Shown here one piece after another: positions 38,687 to 49,331 of a stretch of DNA of 64,000 nucleotides. The stretch lies in assembly GCF_021869535.1 (NCBI RefSeq), contig NW_026262668.1:138061635-138125634 (forward strand). Reading direction: 5' to 3'. Below the pieces are notes generated by a model that searched no databases, was not told the DNA's origin, and saw nothing but the letters and a program-made list of their open reading frames with translations. The position numbers and the translations under genes are program-made. Numbering within the stretch: position 1 is the first letter of the stretch; each line of letters starts with the position of its first letter. The DNA comes from Mytilus californianus. Its lineage: Eukaryota; Mollusca; Bivalvia; Mytilida; Mytilidae.

Positions 38687-39908
38687 ATTCAAACAGAGGA
38701 TGCAGTGATGAAGCCAGCAGTCCGAGCTCTGATATAGCAAAATATTCATCTGTTTATTGACATTGAACTTTCTCTTAACTTTGGAATATTTCTTATCTGT
38801 GTTTTTTAAAACTTTACTAACTTATAATTATGTCAGAAAATAGTGATACAAGCGAGGACAGCTCAAGATATTTAAATGGTAAGGATCAAGATGACATTTG
38901 TCGGGATTATTTGCGCAATGTTTGCAAGCGTGGAAGAAGGTGTAAATACAGGCATCCTAATCCCGATGAAGCTCGCAATTTAGGTAGAAAACAAGACATT
39001 ACAATATGTCATGACTATCAAAATACTGGTTGTCGAAGACAAAATTGTAAATTTCTTCACATTACACGTGAGGAAGAGGAACATTTTAAACAAACCGGAC
39101 AGTTGCCTGTACGATTGCAACAGGCTGCAGCTCTCGGCATGGGAGCACCACCAAATGTTGACATTCCACTTTTACGAGGTGAAGTTCCAATATGCAAAGA
39201 CAATTTAAAAGGAAATTGCAAAAGGGGAAATAAATGTAAATATAGGCATGTTAGTCTTGAGGATTATGAGAGAGAGAAACGTCACGAACAAAGAAATAAT
39301 AAGATGTATGACCCTTATGACGAATCTGATCGGTATGAAGGGTATGAGGGATTTTCAGGTAAGCGGAGGCGAACAGATAGAGACTTTGACGGATATAATG
39401 GATTTGAAACAAGGTATCCTATACCTGCCCGTCCTTATAGTTATCAGTTGCTTGAAGAAGAGAATGGGATGTTACGCAGAAAAGTGGAGGAACTCAAAAA
39501 ACAAGTTGCAGACTTAACTGCAACCAATGAAGTATTACTAGAACAAAATGCACGTTATAGAGTAAGCCGACCAAATGTTCAACAAGCCGTAAATGGAGTG
39601 GCTGCACAACCACCCCAGTCCCTAAATCATCTAGCAACTAGTTTAGCGCAGCAAATAGCACTTAATAGTGAATTAGTTAACCAGCATGCATTGCAGCAGC
39701 GATTAGCGAGGGAAATGGCAAATGGTCCTGGAAATTTATCTCTGAATGTTCCGGTCTCTCTTCCACAGAACAACATGTCCATGTCAGCAGTGTCCATGCA
39801 TCAAGGTGGAGCTGGGCTAGTGTCCTACCCAATAGTATCCCAGGGAATGAGGTCCAAAGGCATCCCTAACAGTCTGGGTCCATTAACTTCCTGAACAGTC
39901 AGTCTTTG
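38687..39908 (+). other. ZC3H10: ZC3H10 main exon (5' UTR, whole CDS, start of 3' UTR)
   Basis: The exon is inferred from a pyrimidine-rich acceptor ending TTACTTGCAG at 38677-38686 and a strong donor (TTTG|GTAAGT) at 39908/39909. The 5' UTR part (38687-38829) contains short upstream ORFs, including ATG CAG TGA and a nine-codon ORF starting ATGAAGCCAG. An in-frame TAA at 38818-38820 lies just before the start codon. The donor is 14 nt after the stop codon, too close to provoke nonsense-mediated decay under the usual 50-55 nt rule. The real 3' UTR would then lie in a downstream exon. The splice sites are read by eye and have no transcript support. Confidence 0.6.
38830..39894 (+). CDS. ZC3H10: Zinc finger CCCH domain-containing protein 10
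   Basis: The product is 354 residues; I recall the human protein as a little over 430. Three CCCH fingers are visible: C24-C32-C38-H42 and C122-C130-C136-H140 (both CX7CX5CX3H), and C60-C68-C73-H77 (CX7CX4CX3H). Each finger carries family-typical text such as RDYLRNVCKRG and CHDYQNTGC. A basic KRRR (178-181) may be a nuclear signal. A leucine-rich coiled coil at about 206-244 (LLEEENGMLRRKVEELKKQV) closely matches the vertebrate orthologue. So does the C-terminal SYPIVSQGMR. The Q/A/N-rich segment 245-330 is probably disordered. CCCH fingers of this type bind RNA; vertebrate ZC3H10 is reported as a nuclear RNA- or DNA-binding regulator linked to mitochondrial and thermogenic gene control, and a role here is inferred. 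The start is the first ATG after an in-frame stop and has A at -3. The CDS is intact and intronless. Confidence 0.96.
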   Translation: MSENSDTSEDSSRYLNGKDQDDICRDYLRNVCKRGRRCKYRHPNPDEARNLGRKQDITICHDYQNTGCRRQNCKFLHITREEEEHFKQTGQLPVRLQQAAALGMGAPPNVDIPLLRGEVPICKDNLKGNCKRGNKCKYRHVSLEDYEREKRHEQRNNKMYDPYDESDRYEGYEGFSGKRRRTDRDFDGYNGFETRYPIPARPYSYQLLEEENGMLRRKVEELKKQVADLTATNEVLLEQNARYRVSRPNVQQAVNGVAAQPPQSLNHLATSLAQQIALNSELVNQHALQQRLAREMANGPGNLSLNVPVSLPQNNMSMSAVSMHQGGAGLVSYPIVSQGMRSKGIPNSLGPLTS

Positions 39909-40348
39909 GTAAGTATACTCTTACTTTATCATGTTAGTTATTTGCTTCCATTAAAAATACCAGTGAGTTAATGTCAAACAAATCTACTAAAAAGAATGAG
40001 GGTGTCATGAAAAAGAAATAGCTAATCTGGTTAACAGAAAAAATAATCTCACTAATGCTGTGTTAAAAAAAGCATGGATGTTTGCCAAATAGTTAATTTG
40101 TTTATGTTAAATTAGCAGCATTGTAAACAGTTATGCTTTATTTGTTTTGGTCACAGTGAATACATCTAATGCTTAGGTTCTTCACAGGAATGTATTGATT
40201 AGTATAGGTATTTTTGTTTAATCAAAAACATGTGTTTAGTTAATGTGGGGTGTTTTGGGGTGTGACAGTAGATAATCCAACCACACACAAAAATAGATGA
40301 AATTTAAAAAGATTTTTTTATTCATAAAATATGTTTCTAAATAACCAA

Positions 40349-40561
40349 TACTGTGGATTCATTATTATTCATTGGATACCAATTTTCGTGGGTTTCGTGG
40401 GTACAGGTGAACCACGAATTCAAATGTTCAACGAATTACAAATGTTAATTTGGCTTTGTATGCAGAGATTGGCAAAACCACGAAATCAAATATCCACGAA
40501 AATGCAAGTGTTCCTCAATCCACGAAAATTGATACCCACGAAAATAAATGAATCCACAGTA
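40349..40561. mobile_element. MITE family A, intact copy (opposite orientation)
   Basis: This 213-bp copy is essentially the reverse complement of the 58144-58356 copy. Its ends are TACTGTGGATTCATTATTAT and AAAATAAATGAATCCACAGTA. It contains a single TCCACGAAAATGCAAGTGTT-CCTCAA segment that is amplified in the 57.7-kb copy. It lies about 440 bp downstream of the ZC3H10 donor. Confidence 0.85.
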
Positions 40562-40611
40562 GCAGATTTAGGTGGGGTGTAGGGGGTGCAAGTTTTGATA
40601 GAAATTGAAAA

Positions 40612-40980
40612 TTTTTATGCCCCTGCCACAGCAGAGGGGGCATTAAGTGTTACCCTTGTCCATCCATCCGCACATCCCAAAATTGGTTTCCGTTCTCTAA
40701 TTAGATATAAGAAGATGTGGTATGAGTGCCAGTGATACAACTCTCCATCCAAGTCACAATTTATAAAAGTAAACCATTATAGGTCTAACTTTAGTTTGCC
40801 TTAAACAAATGTTCTGAAACTTATACACAATGCTTATTGCCACAAAACACAGATCAAGTTCGAATTTGGGTTGTGTCATTTTTACTGTTCTTGATTTATG
40901 TCCCATTAAAACATTATATGCAAGCGGGGGCATCATCTGTGTCTATGGCATCTGTGTCCCATGGACACATTCTCCATTTT
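40612..40980 (+). mobile_element. Pearl-like tandem-core element, short copy with an insertion
   Basis: The head (TATGCCCCTGCCACAGCAGA) is present, followed by a single core and the tail hairpin GTGTCC-CAT-GGACAC near 40954-40968. A LINE-like tail (about 40700-40784) interrupts the core. The 3' T-run abuts the next element, which starts at about 40981. Confidence 0.7.
40700..40784 (-). mobile_element. 5'-truncated LINE-like tail inserted in the pearl-like element
   Basis: Read on the minus strand it contains CCTATAATGGTTTAC, then TTGGATGGAGAGTTG and CTCATACCACATCTTC. The same text occurs on the plus strand at 60064-60160. Flanking CTAA on both sides looks like a short target duplication. Variable 5' ends and a constant 3' end among the copies indicate target-primed insertion. 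Confidence 0.65.
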
Positions 40981-41905
40981 TGTCTCGCTTGACTGAGTCA
41001 AAAAGCGAGACATAGGTATGCTGTTTCCGGCATCGGTGACGACGGTAGCATCAGCAATGTATTAGTTTGTGGTGAACCACAAGTTGTAGGTCAATCATAT
41101 TTGGTATACAGTTGTATTAGCATTGGCACATCTCATTTTCATGGAGATTATTTGGCCCTGCCCCCTCAGTCATGGTCTATTGACTTTGAAACTTTTGCTT
41201 ATTTTACATGTATTAGTTTGTGATTAGGTCAGTTTATGAGGAACCATTAGTGGTTGGTCAATGATATTTGGTATGCAGTTGTATAAGCATTGGCATATCT
41301 CATTTCCATGGAGATTATTTGGCTCAGCCCCCTTAGTCATGGTCTATTGTCTTTGAAAATTTTGCTTAGTTAACATGTATTAGTTTGTGATTAGGTCAGT
41401 TGAAGTGGAACCATTAGTGGTAGGCCAATGTTAGCATTAGCATGGAGAATATTTGGCCCATCCCCTCAGTCATGGCCTATTGACTTTGAAACTTTTGCTT
41501 AGTTTACATGTATTAGTTTGTGATAAGATCAGTTTAAGATGAACTGCTAATGTTAAGTCAGTGATATTTTGTATGCAAATTTATTGGCATTTGTAAGTAT
41601 CGTCTCCATGGAGTTTATATAGCTCCACCCCCTCTTCATGGTTCATTGACTTTGAAACTTTTACATAGTTTACAAGTTAATGTTTGTGTTTAGGTTTGTT
41701 TAAAGGGAACAACTTATAATAAGTCAATGATATTTGGTATGAAGTTGTATTAGCATTGGCGCATCTCATTTACATGGAGATGGTTTAGCCATGTACCTCA
41801 GTCATGGTTCAACGACTTTGAATATTAGCCTAACTTGTTAAGTATTGCCATTTTAATTTCAACATTTGCATAATCAAAATTAAAAAAAAGCGAGACATAT
41901 CTCTG
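40981..41905 (+). mobile_element. Tandem-core element with TGTCTCGCTTGAC head
   Basis: The head TGTCTCGCTTGACTGAGTCA continues into AAAAGCGAGACATAG and can fold (TGTCTCGCTT/AAGCGAGACA). Core repeats carry the marker TATTAGTTTGTG at about 41060, 41211, 41378, 41511 and a diverged one near 41676. Spacing is mostly 151-167 bp, with one shortened unit. The right edge again shows AAAGCGAGACATAT (about 41888-41901). No ORF. It starts in the T-run of the preceding pearl-like element. Confidence 0.65.
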
Positions 41906-42127
41906 TGATAACAGTTTATTCTTTTTTGCATAAGATCATGCAATTTCTACCATTATGCACAATTATCCACATCCTTCACCCCTTTTCATTGAACCCTGGA
42001 TCACCTCTGATGACCGAGGTTTTTTCCCTAATTCTAAATATATTTTATATATTAAAAATGAGACAGTTATCCATCAAGCCTTTCAGATCAGGCAGAATGG
42101 TGAATCTTAATTATGTATCTACTGTTT

Positions 42128-42720
42128 TTGTCTCGTCTGCAACAAAAATTGCTGAATGCAAGACATAGGGATGCTAATACGGTGGCGGAAACAGCATTAA
42201 CTATTTGTTTAAAGCTAAGATATACTTATATATTAGGTAGAAGACCTGGATACCTCATACCTTGTATACCAAGTTTCTCTCTGTCATATGTCCATTGTCC
42301 TTAACCTCAATTTCATTGTTTAGTGACTGCTTATAAAAAGTGTATAGTTTTTGTCTTGCCTGCGACAAAAGTTGACTTATGCAAGACATAGAGATTACTC
42401 TCAGGTGGCAGCATAAACTATCTGTATTAAGCTTTGTATTTCAGAAGGTAGCAGACCTGGATGCTTCATACCTTGTATGCAGATACCTTATGTTACGAAG
42501 TTTCCGTCTGTCATATGTCCTTTGTCCTTGACCTCATTTCCACGGTTCAGCAACTGCTTGAAAAAAAATTGTAGTTTTTTTGTCATGTGAATTTCTCACT
42601 TATTATGAGTAATAGGATAACTATATTTGGTATATGCGACTATATGGGTTCCTTGCAACCTCTACATGTCCACTGGATAGGGTTCACCTTACCTCGACTT
42701 CATTTCATGGATAAGTGATC
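42128..42720 (+). repeat. Diverged repeats with TGTCTYGYCTGCGACAAAA heads
   Basis: Two related heads occur (TGTCTCGTCTGCAACAAAAA near 42130 and TGTCTTGCCTGCGACAAAAG near 42353). Each is followed by GCAAGACATAG and a similar body (about 220 bp apart) containing ACCTCATACCTTGTATAC or a close variant. They are probably decayed copies of another tandem-core family. Confidence 0.5.
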
Positions 42721-43299
42721 AAGGTTTAAGTTACATGATAAGGTCAGTCGGTCAACTAAAGGTGTAATACCACCAAATCATAGTACGTCACATCCGCTTT
42801 CATACGAAAAAGAGTCGAAAAAAAAATATTCCCTTGAATTTGACAGTTGTAGAAATTTAATCTTACATTTCATTGCAATAAAAAAATTATGAGTCATTAA
42901 CATATATCTTGGGTGTTTCAAAGCACCATTATTTTTTTATTTGGTGTTTCTATAAAATATTTTGGAACGAGATTGATATGGTTACTAAAGCTTGAAAACA
43001 GGGAAAAAAGTGGTGAAAATTTGATTGGTCTACTTCCGGTGATGGTTATTATCTTATTTGCAATGAAATGTTATGTGAAATTTTAACTGTAGTTCTGGAC
43101 AGAATAAAACTTTACTCATGTCAAGTAGTTTTTTATTTGAAACAGAGATAAATTCTGCACAATTTTTTTAAAAATCACCTCCAGTTTTAGTATAAATACC
43201 TATCAGTGGAAAGCAAAAGTCATTTGATGTCATTTCACCTTTGGTATTTAATTAGGCCCTATTTAACACACACATATAACTATTAATTTTGGTTCATTT

Positions 43300-43500
43300 A
43301 TATGTTTCTGAGTTTTAGTGTGATGTCCATTTTCGCTGAACTTGTATACATTATTGTTCAGGGGCCAGCTGAAGCCCGCCTCCAGGTGCGGGATTTTCTC
43401 ACTGTGTTGAAGACCCATTGGTGGCCTTGGGCTGTTTTCTGCTCTTTGGTTGGGTTGTTGTCTCTTTGACGCATTCCCCATTTCCATTCTCAATTTTATA
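43300..43500 (+). repeat. Mytilus-type dispersed repeat, 3' part only
   Basis: It shares GGGGCCAGCTGAAG, CGCCTCCAGGTGCGGG and the ending TTGTCTCTTTGACGCATTCC with the copy at 44.25-44.41 kb. It is 5'-truncated. A 76-codon minus-strand ORF over it is not conserved in the other copy. Confidence 0.6.
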
Positions 43501-43589
43501 CATACAATTAGACCAAGAATTAAGGTGTTTTTTTTTTTTTCAGATTATCCATCTGATATTTATATTTTTACTGTAAATTAATTGCAGTG

Positions 43590-45000
43590 GGTTTATGTTG
43601 AGCCAGACATAGCAATCCTTGATTCTGTCGTCGGCTGCGTCAACATTTAGGTTCAGTCTGTACCTACATGGAAATTTGGAAAGAAGCTTGTTCATGACCA
43701 AAATACAGTATTCAGAGCAAACTTTTGAATATATTCATTTCCATTTTTCCGTATTTAACCGATAAATGGACATTTATTTAAAAACCAGTTGTTGGCATGA
43801 CACAGGTTATGTTCTTCTCATATATGTTATGATGGTATGATACTAAACCCCTAACGGGAAGGATTGTGCCTGATATTCATATGATGAAGACATAATCTTT
43901 CAATCAGTTTAATTGAAGTCTGGAGCTGGCATGTCAGTTAACTGCTAGTAGTCTGTTGTTATTTATGTATTATTGTCATTTTGTTTATTTTCTTTGGTTG
44001 CATCTTCTGACATCAGACTCGGACTTCTCTTGAACTGAATTTTAATGTGCGTATTGTTATGCGTTTACTTTTCTACATTGGCTAGAGGTATAGGGGGAGG
44101 GTTGAGATCTCATAAACATGTTTAACCCCGACGCATTTTTGCGCCTGTCCCAAGTCAGGAGCCTCTAGCCTTTGTTAGTCTTGTATTATTTTTAATTTTA
44201 GTTTCTTGTGTACAATTTGGAGTTTAGTATGGCGTTCATTATCACTGAACTAGTATATATATTTGTTTAGGGGCCAGCTGAAGGACGCCTCCAGGTGCGG
44301 GAATTTCTCGCTGCATTGAAGACCTGTTGGTGACCTTCTGCTGTTGTCTGTTCTATGGTCGGGTTGTTGTCTCTTTGACACATTCCCCATTTCCATTCTC
44401 AATTTTATTAGTTTTTTTTTTACACTTAATAAACAAGTAGATTAACAGTCTGAGGTTTAAGTTTTTCAGTCATCATTAACTTTGTCAAATCTGAATGGAA
44501 TTTTAGGAAATTTGGACAGAAGCTTAGTTATGACCAAAATACAGTATTCAGAGCAAAATTTTGAAAATATTTTATTTTATTTTCATTTTTCCGTATTTAA
44601 CTGATAAATGGACTTAGTTTTTTTTTTACATTTAACAAATAGATTCAGTTTGGGGTTACTTTATCAAACCTTCATAGAATTTTATGAAACTTTGGCAGAA
44701 GCTTTTTTATGATTAAGAGATAATGTTTAAAACAAACTTCTCTGATAGATGAATTAGTTTTTCTACAGTTAACATTTAGCAATTTGGGATTAAACTTTTT
44801 TCCCATGATAAATTTGTAAGCTTTTATGGATTGTTAAGCAACTTCGACAGAAGCTAATTTTCAAGCATCTAAAGTAAAAGTTTGAATTTTTTAAAAATTC
44901 TGTATTTGACTGAAAAATGGACTCACTTTTTAAGTCAACATTACACTGACAGCAGCAATTGCAGGCAAGACACAGGGTTCAGCAGAACCCTTTACAAACT
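43590..45000 (+). mobile_element. Tandem-core element (GACATAGCAATCC head), interrupted
   Basis: The head GAGCCAGACATAGCAATCC and CGTCGGCTGCGTCAAC match the heads of the elements at 62.5-63.5 kb. Cores carry GGACAGAAGCTT-like markers near 43678, 44514, 44694 and 44846. The tail GGCAAGACACAGGGTTCAGC ends in the hairpin GGGTTC-AGCA-GAACCC (44975-44990). A different dispersed repeat (about 43776-44408) sits in its middle. Confidence 0.65.
43776..44408 (+). repeat. Mytilus-type dispersed repeat, long copy
   Basis: This contains AAACCCCTAACGGGAAGGAT, then CCCCGACGCATTTTTGCGCC, GGCCAGCTGAAGGACGCCTC, and ends GTTGTCTCTTTGACACATTC plus CCCATTTCCATTCTCA. I recognise it as a very common mussel repeat but cannot assign it to a transposon class. 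It has no intact ORF and lies inside the 43.6-45.0 kb element. Confidence 0.6.
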
Positions 45001-46407
45001 TTTAAGTGCTTTCAAAGGACAAACAAGAATTAATTTACACAGGTTTTTCACATTTTTTTAGTATTTCATTAAAATTTATGTTGTTAGCACATACACATTT
45101 CTTTGAATAATTTGATATGGTGAAACTAGTTGAACTAATCCCATAATGGATGAAAATTCCAAGTATAAATAATACTTTATGTTCAATGAATATGTTACAC
45201 TAAGTACTAGAAGGTATGGTTTATAAATATATTGAACATATTATAGCCTTTTAAACATAGTTTATGTGATACTTATGTTGAAACAAAGTTGCAAAGTAAA
45301 AAATATAAGTGTAAACATATGGGTAAGTGTATGGAGGGGCAACATAACGAGAAAATACGCAATAAATCGTGGGTCTGTTTGATGATTATACTTCTTTTAT
45401 ATGAAATAATGGAGCACATTTGATTATAATAATATAGAATATTAAGTTAAAGTCTGAGATGAACTATATATCAATTGTATAATGATATTTTAGACATTGA
45501 TACACTTACACAACCTTAAGAAATAGCTGTAATAAAATTACATTGTAACTGTTTATACTTTCACAATTTGTTGGCATGGAAATATTTTCAACCAAAAAGA
45601 GGGAGTTGTAATCTGATGAATTAAGTAGTAGTCTGTAAAAAGTCACCTACTATCTGGCTGTCTTTCCAAAGACCAATGGTTTTTGGATGACATCTTAAGT
45701 TTGCTTTGGAGTCAATTTGGATTGCATTTATAATTGCATGGGCCTACAATTGTAAATTTGACTTTTTATGCTCCCGCCGCTAAGCAAAGGGGGCATTAAG
45801 TGTTGCCCTTGCCTTGAGATGAAGAACTGTAAAACAAGGACCATAATCCTTTGCCTTTGCTAAGTGTGTTGTGAATTCTGTGTCATGAATATTAGATACA
45901 CCATATACCTTCTCTACCTTGAAATATAGTAAGGTTGGACTTAATATTGTATCAGGTAACTCTGAAATCTTCATTGCTTAAATCATAGTAGACTTAAATT
46001 AACATTTTGATTAATGTCCTATTGATTTATTTTTTGTTTGTTAATCTAACCTAAAGTCTAACAAATGCCCTTCTATTAAGGATACCCTAATGTGAAAACT
46101 TTTTTTGTGAAAAAAAGAATATATTATATGTTAATGAATGATTGACAGTTAAGGACAATAAGAAATTTATTGTCATAGATGTCAGTCTGATGTCTTTTTA
46201 GATGCAATAATTTCTTTCAAGACATTGAAAATTTGATCTTGTAACAATACTGTTTAATGATAAATCAGCAGTAGGGATCTATGGCAACTTCTGATTACAG
46301 GTGTCTTTAATTTCTTTTTACAAGTTTGAGATTCTGAGGCCATTACATCAACTCTTACTGCTAATCAAAGATCTACAGATGTTTATATCATCAACACAGT
46401 GGGTGCC
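45001..46407. other. AT-rich sequence with a decayed element head
   Basis: TTTTTATGCTCCCGCCGCTAA and GGGGGCATTAAGTGTTGCCC at 45762-45812 are a decayed pearl-like head without core or tail. Nothing else was recognised. Confidence 0.55.
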
Positions 46408-47744
46408 CCTAGTGGAGCAGAAACTACTTAACCCATGGAGTACTTGAGTTCCCCTAGTGGAGCAGAGACTACTTAACCCTTGGAGTACTTGAGTTCCCCT
46501 AGTGGAGCAGAAACTACTTAACCCATGGAGTACTTGAGTTCCCCTAGTGGAGCAGAGACTACTTAACCCTTGGAGTACTTGAGTTCCCCTAGTGGAGCAG
46601 AGACTACTTAACCCTTGGAGTACTTGAGTTCCCCTAGTGGAGCAGAAACTACTTAACCCTTGGAGTACTTGTGTTCCCCTCGTGGAGCAGAAACTACTTA
46701 ACCCTCGGAGTACTTGAGTTCCCCTAGTGGCGCAGAGACTACTTAACCCTTGGAGTACTTGAGTTCCCCTAGTGGAGCAGAGACTACTTAACCCTTGGAG
46801 TACTTGAGTTCTCCTAGTGGAGCAGAGACTACTTAACTCTTGGAGTACTTGAGTTCCACAAGTGGAGCAGAGACTACTTAACCCTTGGAGTACTTGTGTT
46901 CCCCTAGTGGAGCAGAAACTACTGAACCCTTGGAGTACTTGAGTTCCACAAGTGGAGCAGAGACTACTTAACCCTTGGAGTACTTGTGTTCCCCTAGTGG
47001 AGCAGAGACTTCTTAACTTGTGTTCCCCTAGTGGATCAGAAACTACTGAACCCTTGGAGTACTTGAGTTCCACAAGTGGAGCAGAGACTACTAAATCCCT
47101 TGGAGTACTTGTGTTCCCCTGGTGGAGCAGAGACTTCTTAACCCTTGGAGTACTTGTGTTCCCCTAGTGGAGCAGAAACTACTGAACCCTTGGAGTACTT
47201 GAGTTCCACAAGTGGAGCAGAGACTACTTAACCCTTGGAGTACTTGTGTTCCCCTAGTGGAGCAGAAACTACTGAACCCTTGGAGAACTTGAGTTCCACA
47301 AGTGGAGCAGAGACTACTTAACCCTTGGAGTACTTGTGTTCCCCTAGTGGAGCAGAGACTACTTAACCCTTGGAGTACTTGTGTTCCCCTAGTGGAGCAG
47401 AAACTACTTTACCCTTGGAGTACTTGTGTTCCCCTAGTGGAGCAGAGACTACTTAACCCTTTGAGTACTTGAGTTCCCCTAGTGGAGCAGAGACTACTTA
47501 ACCTTTGGAGTACTTGTGTTCCCCTAGTGGAGCAGAAACTACTGAACCCTTGGAGTACTTGAGTTCCACAAGTGGAGCATAGACTACTTAACCCTTGGAG
47601 TACTTGTGTTCCCCTAGTGGAGCAGAGACTTCTTAACCCTTGGAGTACTTGTGTTCCCCTAGTGGAGCAGAAACTACTGAACCCTTGGAGTACTTGTGTT
47701 CCCCTAGTGGAGCAGAGACTACTTGACCCTTGGAGTACTTGAAT
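46408..47744. repeat. 45-bp tandem array, about 30 copies
   Basis: The unit is GAGTTCCCCTAGTGGAGCAG, AGACTACTTAACCCTTGGAG and TACTT. From about 46850 onward, units with GAGTTCCACAAGTGG alternate with GTGTTCCCCTAGTGG, a 90-bp higher-order unit. The 15-codon length gives a 241-codon minus-strand ORF reading LQGLSSLCSTRGTQV, taken as spurious. Confidence 0.95.
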
Positions 47745-49331
47745 TCACTACCAGTTTATTGTGGGGTTCAAGTTGATAAATCTTAGTTTTCTTTTAGTAT
47801 GTAGGCCAGTATGACTGCTGTGACAGCTTTGATTTTAATACTTAATAGGTCAACTATATTTGGTCTATAGTTCTTTGCATGTTTTAGTAATAAGAAGGTT
47901 TAGTGATTAGCTCCTATAGGAATATATAAAGATCAACCATATTTGTTTCATAGAAACAACTTTAGAAGATGTATATTGTCTGGTTGAGGAGTTACCTGAC
48001 CTTGATATCTCTTTCGTTGGTTGACATACATTTAATTTTCTTGATGCATGGAGCAAGTCCTGAAACTCAAAGATTGTCAACACATTTTTCAGATATAATT
48101 AGTTAGTCCGTTCAGACCTTTCAGTATGTGCAATGTATTACACAGCTTTGGTTTTCAGCTTTTCAGAATGTTGTTACTGCATGTAACTGAGAATTTTATT
48201 AGAGTACATACATGTTAATTTATATTGAAATCTAAATGCTTATAAACAATTGATATTGGATAATTTGAAAATTTGTAGCATTAACATGTATGCAACATTT
48301 CTTGAAATTTTATATTTTGTTCAATGCATGTTCAACATTCACAGATTATATGATAGAAATGTAAAAAAACTTAACAAAAAGTATTTATTAAATGTTAAAG
48401 TTTATATTATCTAGTTCATCACAATTTAGTCAGTAACAAACAAGATTGTTATAGCACTTGAAGAACTCAATTCCAAAGATGATGTGTAGTTAATATGTAA
48501 TTATCCTTCAATGAAATGTTATGATTTATGTGATAAATGAACATTTAAATCATCATTAAACTGTAGGCAAGTATAATTAAATTTTGCTTTACTTCAGTTA
48601 TAAAACTTGTATATATACCTAAAGATGACTTGTGAATATGATTGATTAAAAATTTATGAAATGAAATAAAAATGTACTTGAAGATGACTTGTGAATATGA
48701 TTGACTTCAAATTTGATAAATAAAATGAAACTTGACTTTATTTAACTTTCACTTCTGGACAATCTTAGAAAACTTGATTTTGGGATTTTTTACCTCTTAT
48801 TCACTGCTTTGTGTACAGAAGAAAAAGTTCATGTCAGAAATATATTTCAAAGAATGCATGAAGCCACAATATTGCTAACACATCCATGATTTTTATTGAA
48901 CAGCAAGGCAGAAAAAATGTATAAATTTGTCAACATTTTTAAATAGATATTACTAAACATTGTGTGTTGGTGAAATTTATAAAAAAATTAAGCAAATAGC
49001 AACATTCTCATGAAATTTTATGTCTATTTTTTTATTTTTTTAAAGAATAAATGAATTGAGTAAAAGTGACCTTTGAATGATTGTCTTGTATCAGTTTATT
49101 CCAATTTCTCAGATTTATGACATGCAACATATTTTTGATAGACACACTACTTGCTTCTTCAGACCTGCCAACTTTTCTGCTTTATTGGGGATGATCCCAT
49201 GAGGGGTGTTGACTAGATCCTTATAAAACTCAATTATTTAGACTAAATACTTTCAAAAAGGCATTCAGAGGAGTCATAAATACATTTGAACACATGTATA
49301 CTCATTCAAAATCATAGGTGTTATAATTAAA
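47745..49331. other. AT-rich sequence, nothing recognised
   Basis: Only the short duplication at 48600-48720. Confidence 0.5.
48600..48720. repeat. ~70-bp tandem duplication
   Basis: AAGATGACTTGTGAATATGA plus TTGA occurs twice with similar AT-rich flanks. Confidence 0.75.

Noticed and set aside
42760-43250. Possible MITE with ends GGTGTAATACCACC and CACCTTTGGTATTTAATTA
   Set aside because: The ends are not convincing inverted repeats, and no second copy is present in the window.
43263-43493. Minus-strand ORF of 76 codons (GNASKRQQPNQRAENSPRPP)
   Set aside because: It lies over a dispersed repeat, and the second copy at 44.3 kb does not keep the frame, so it is not taken as a gene.
46348-47073. 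Minus-strand ORF of 241 codons (LQGLSSLCSTRGTQV repeats)
   Set aside because: The 45-bp array has a unit divisible by three, so a long ORF is expected without selection; indels break it further right.
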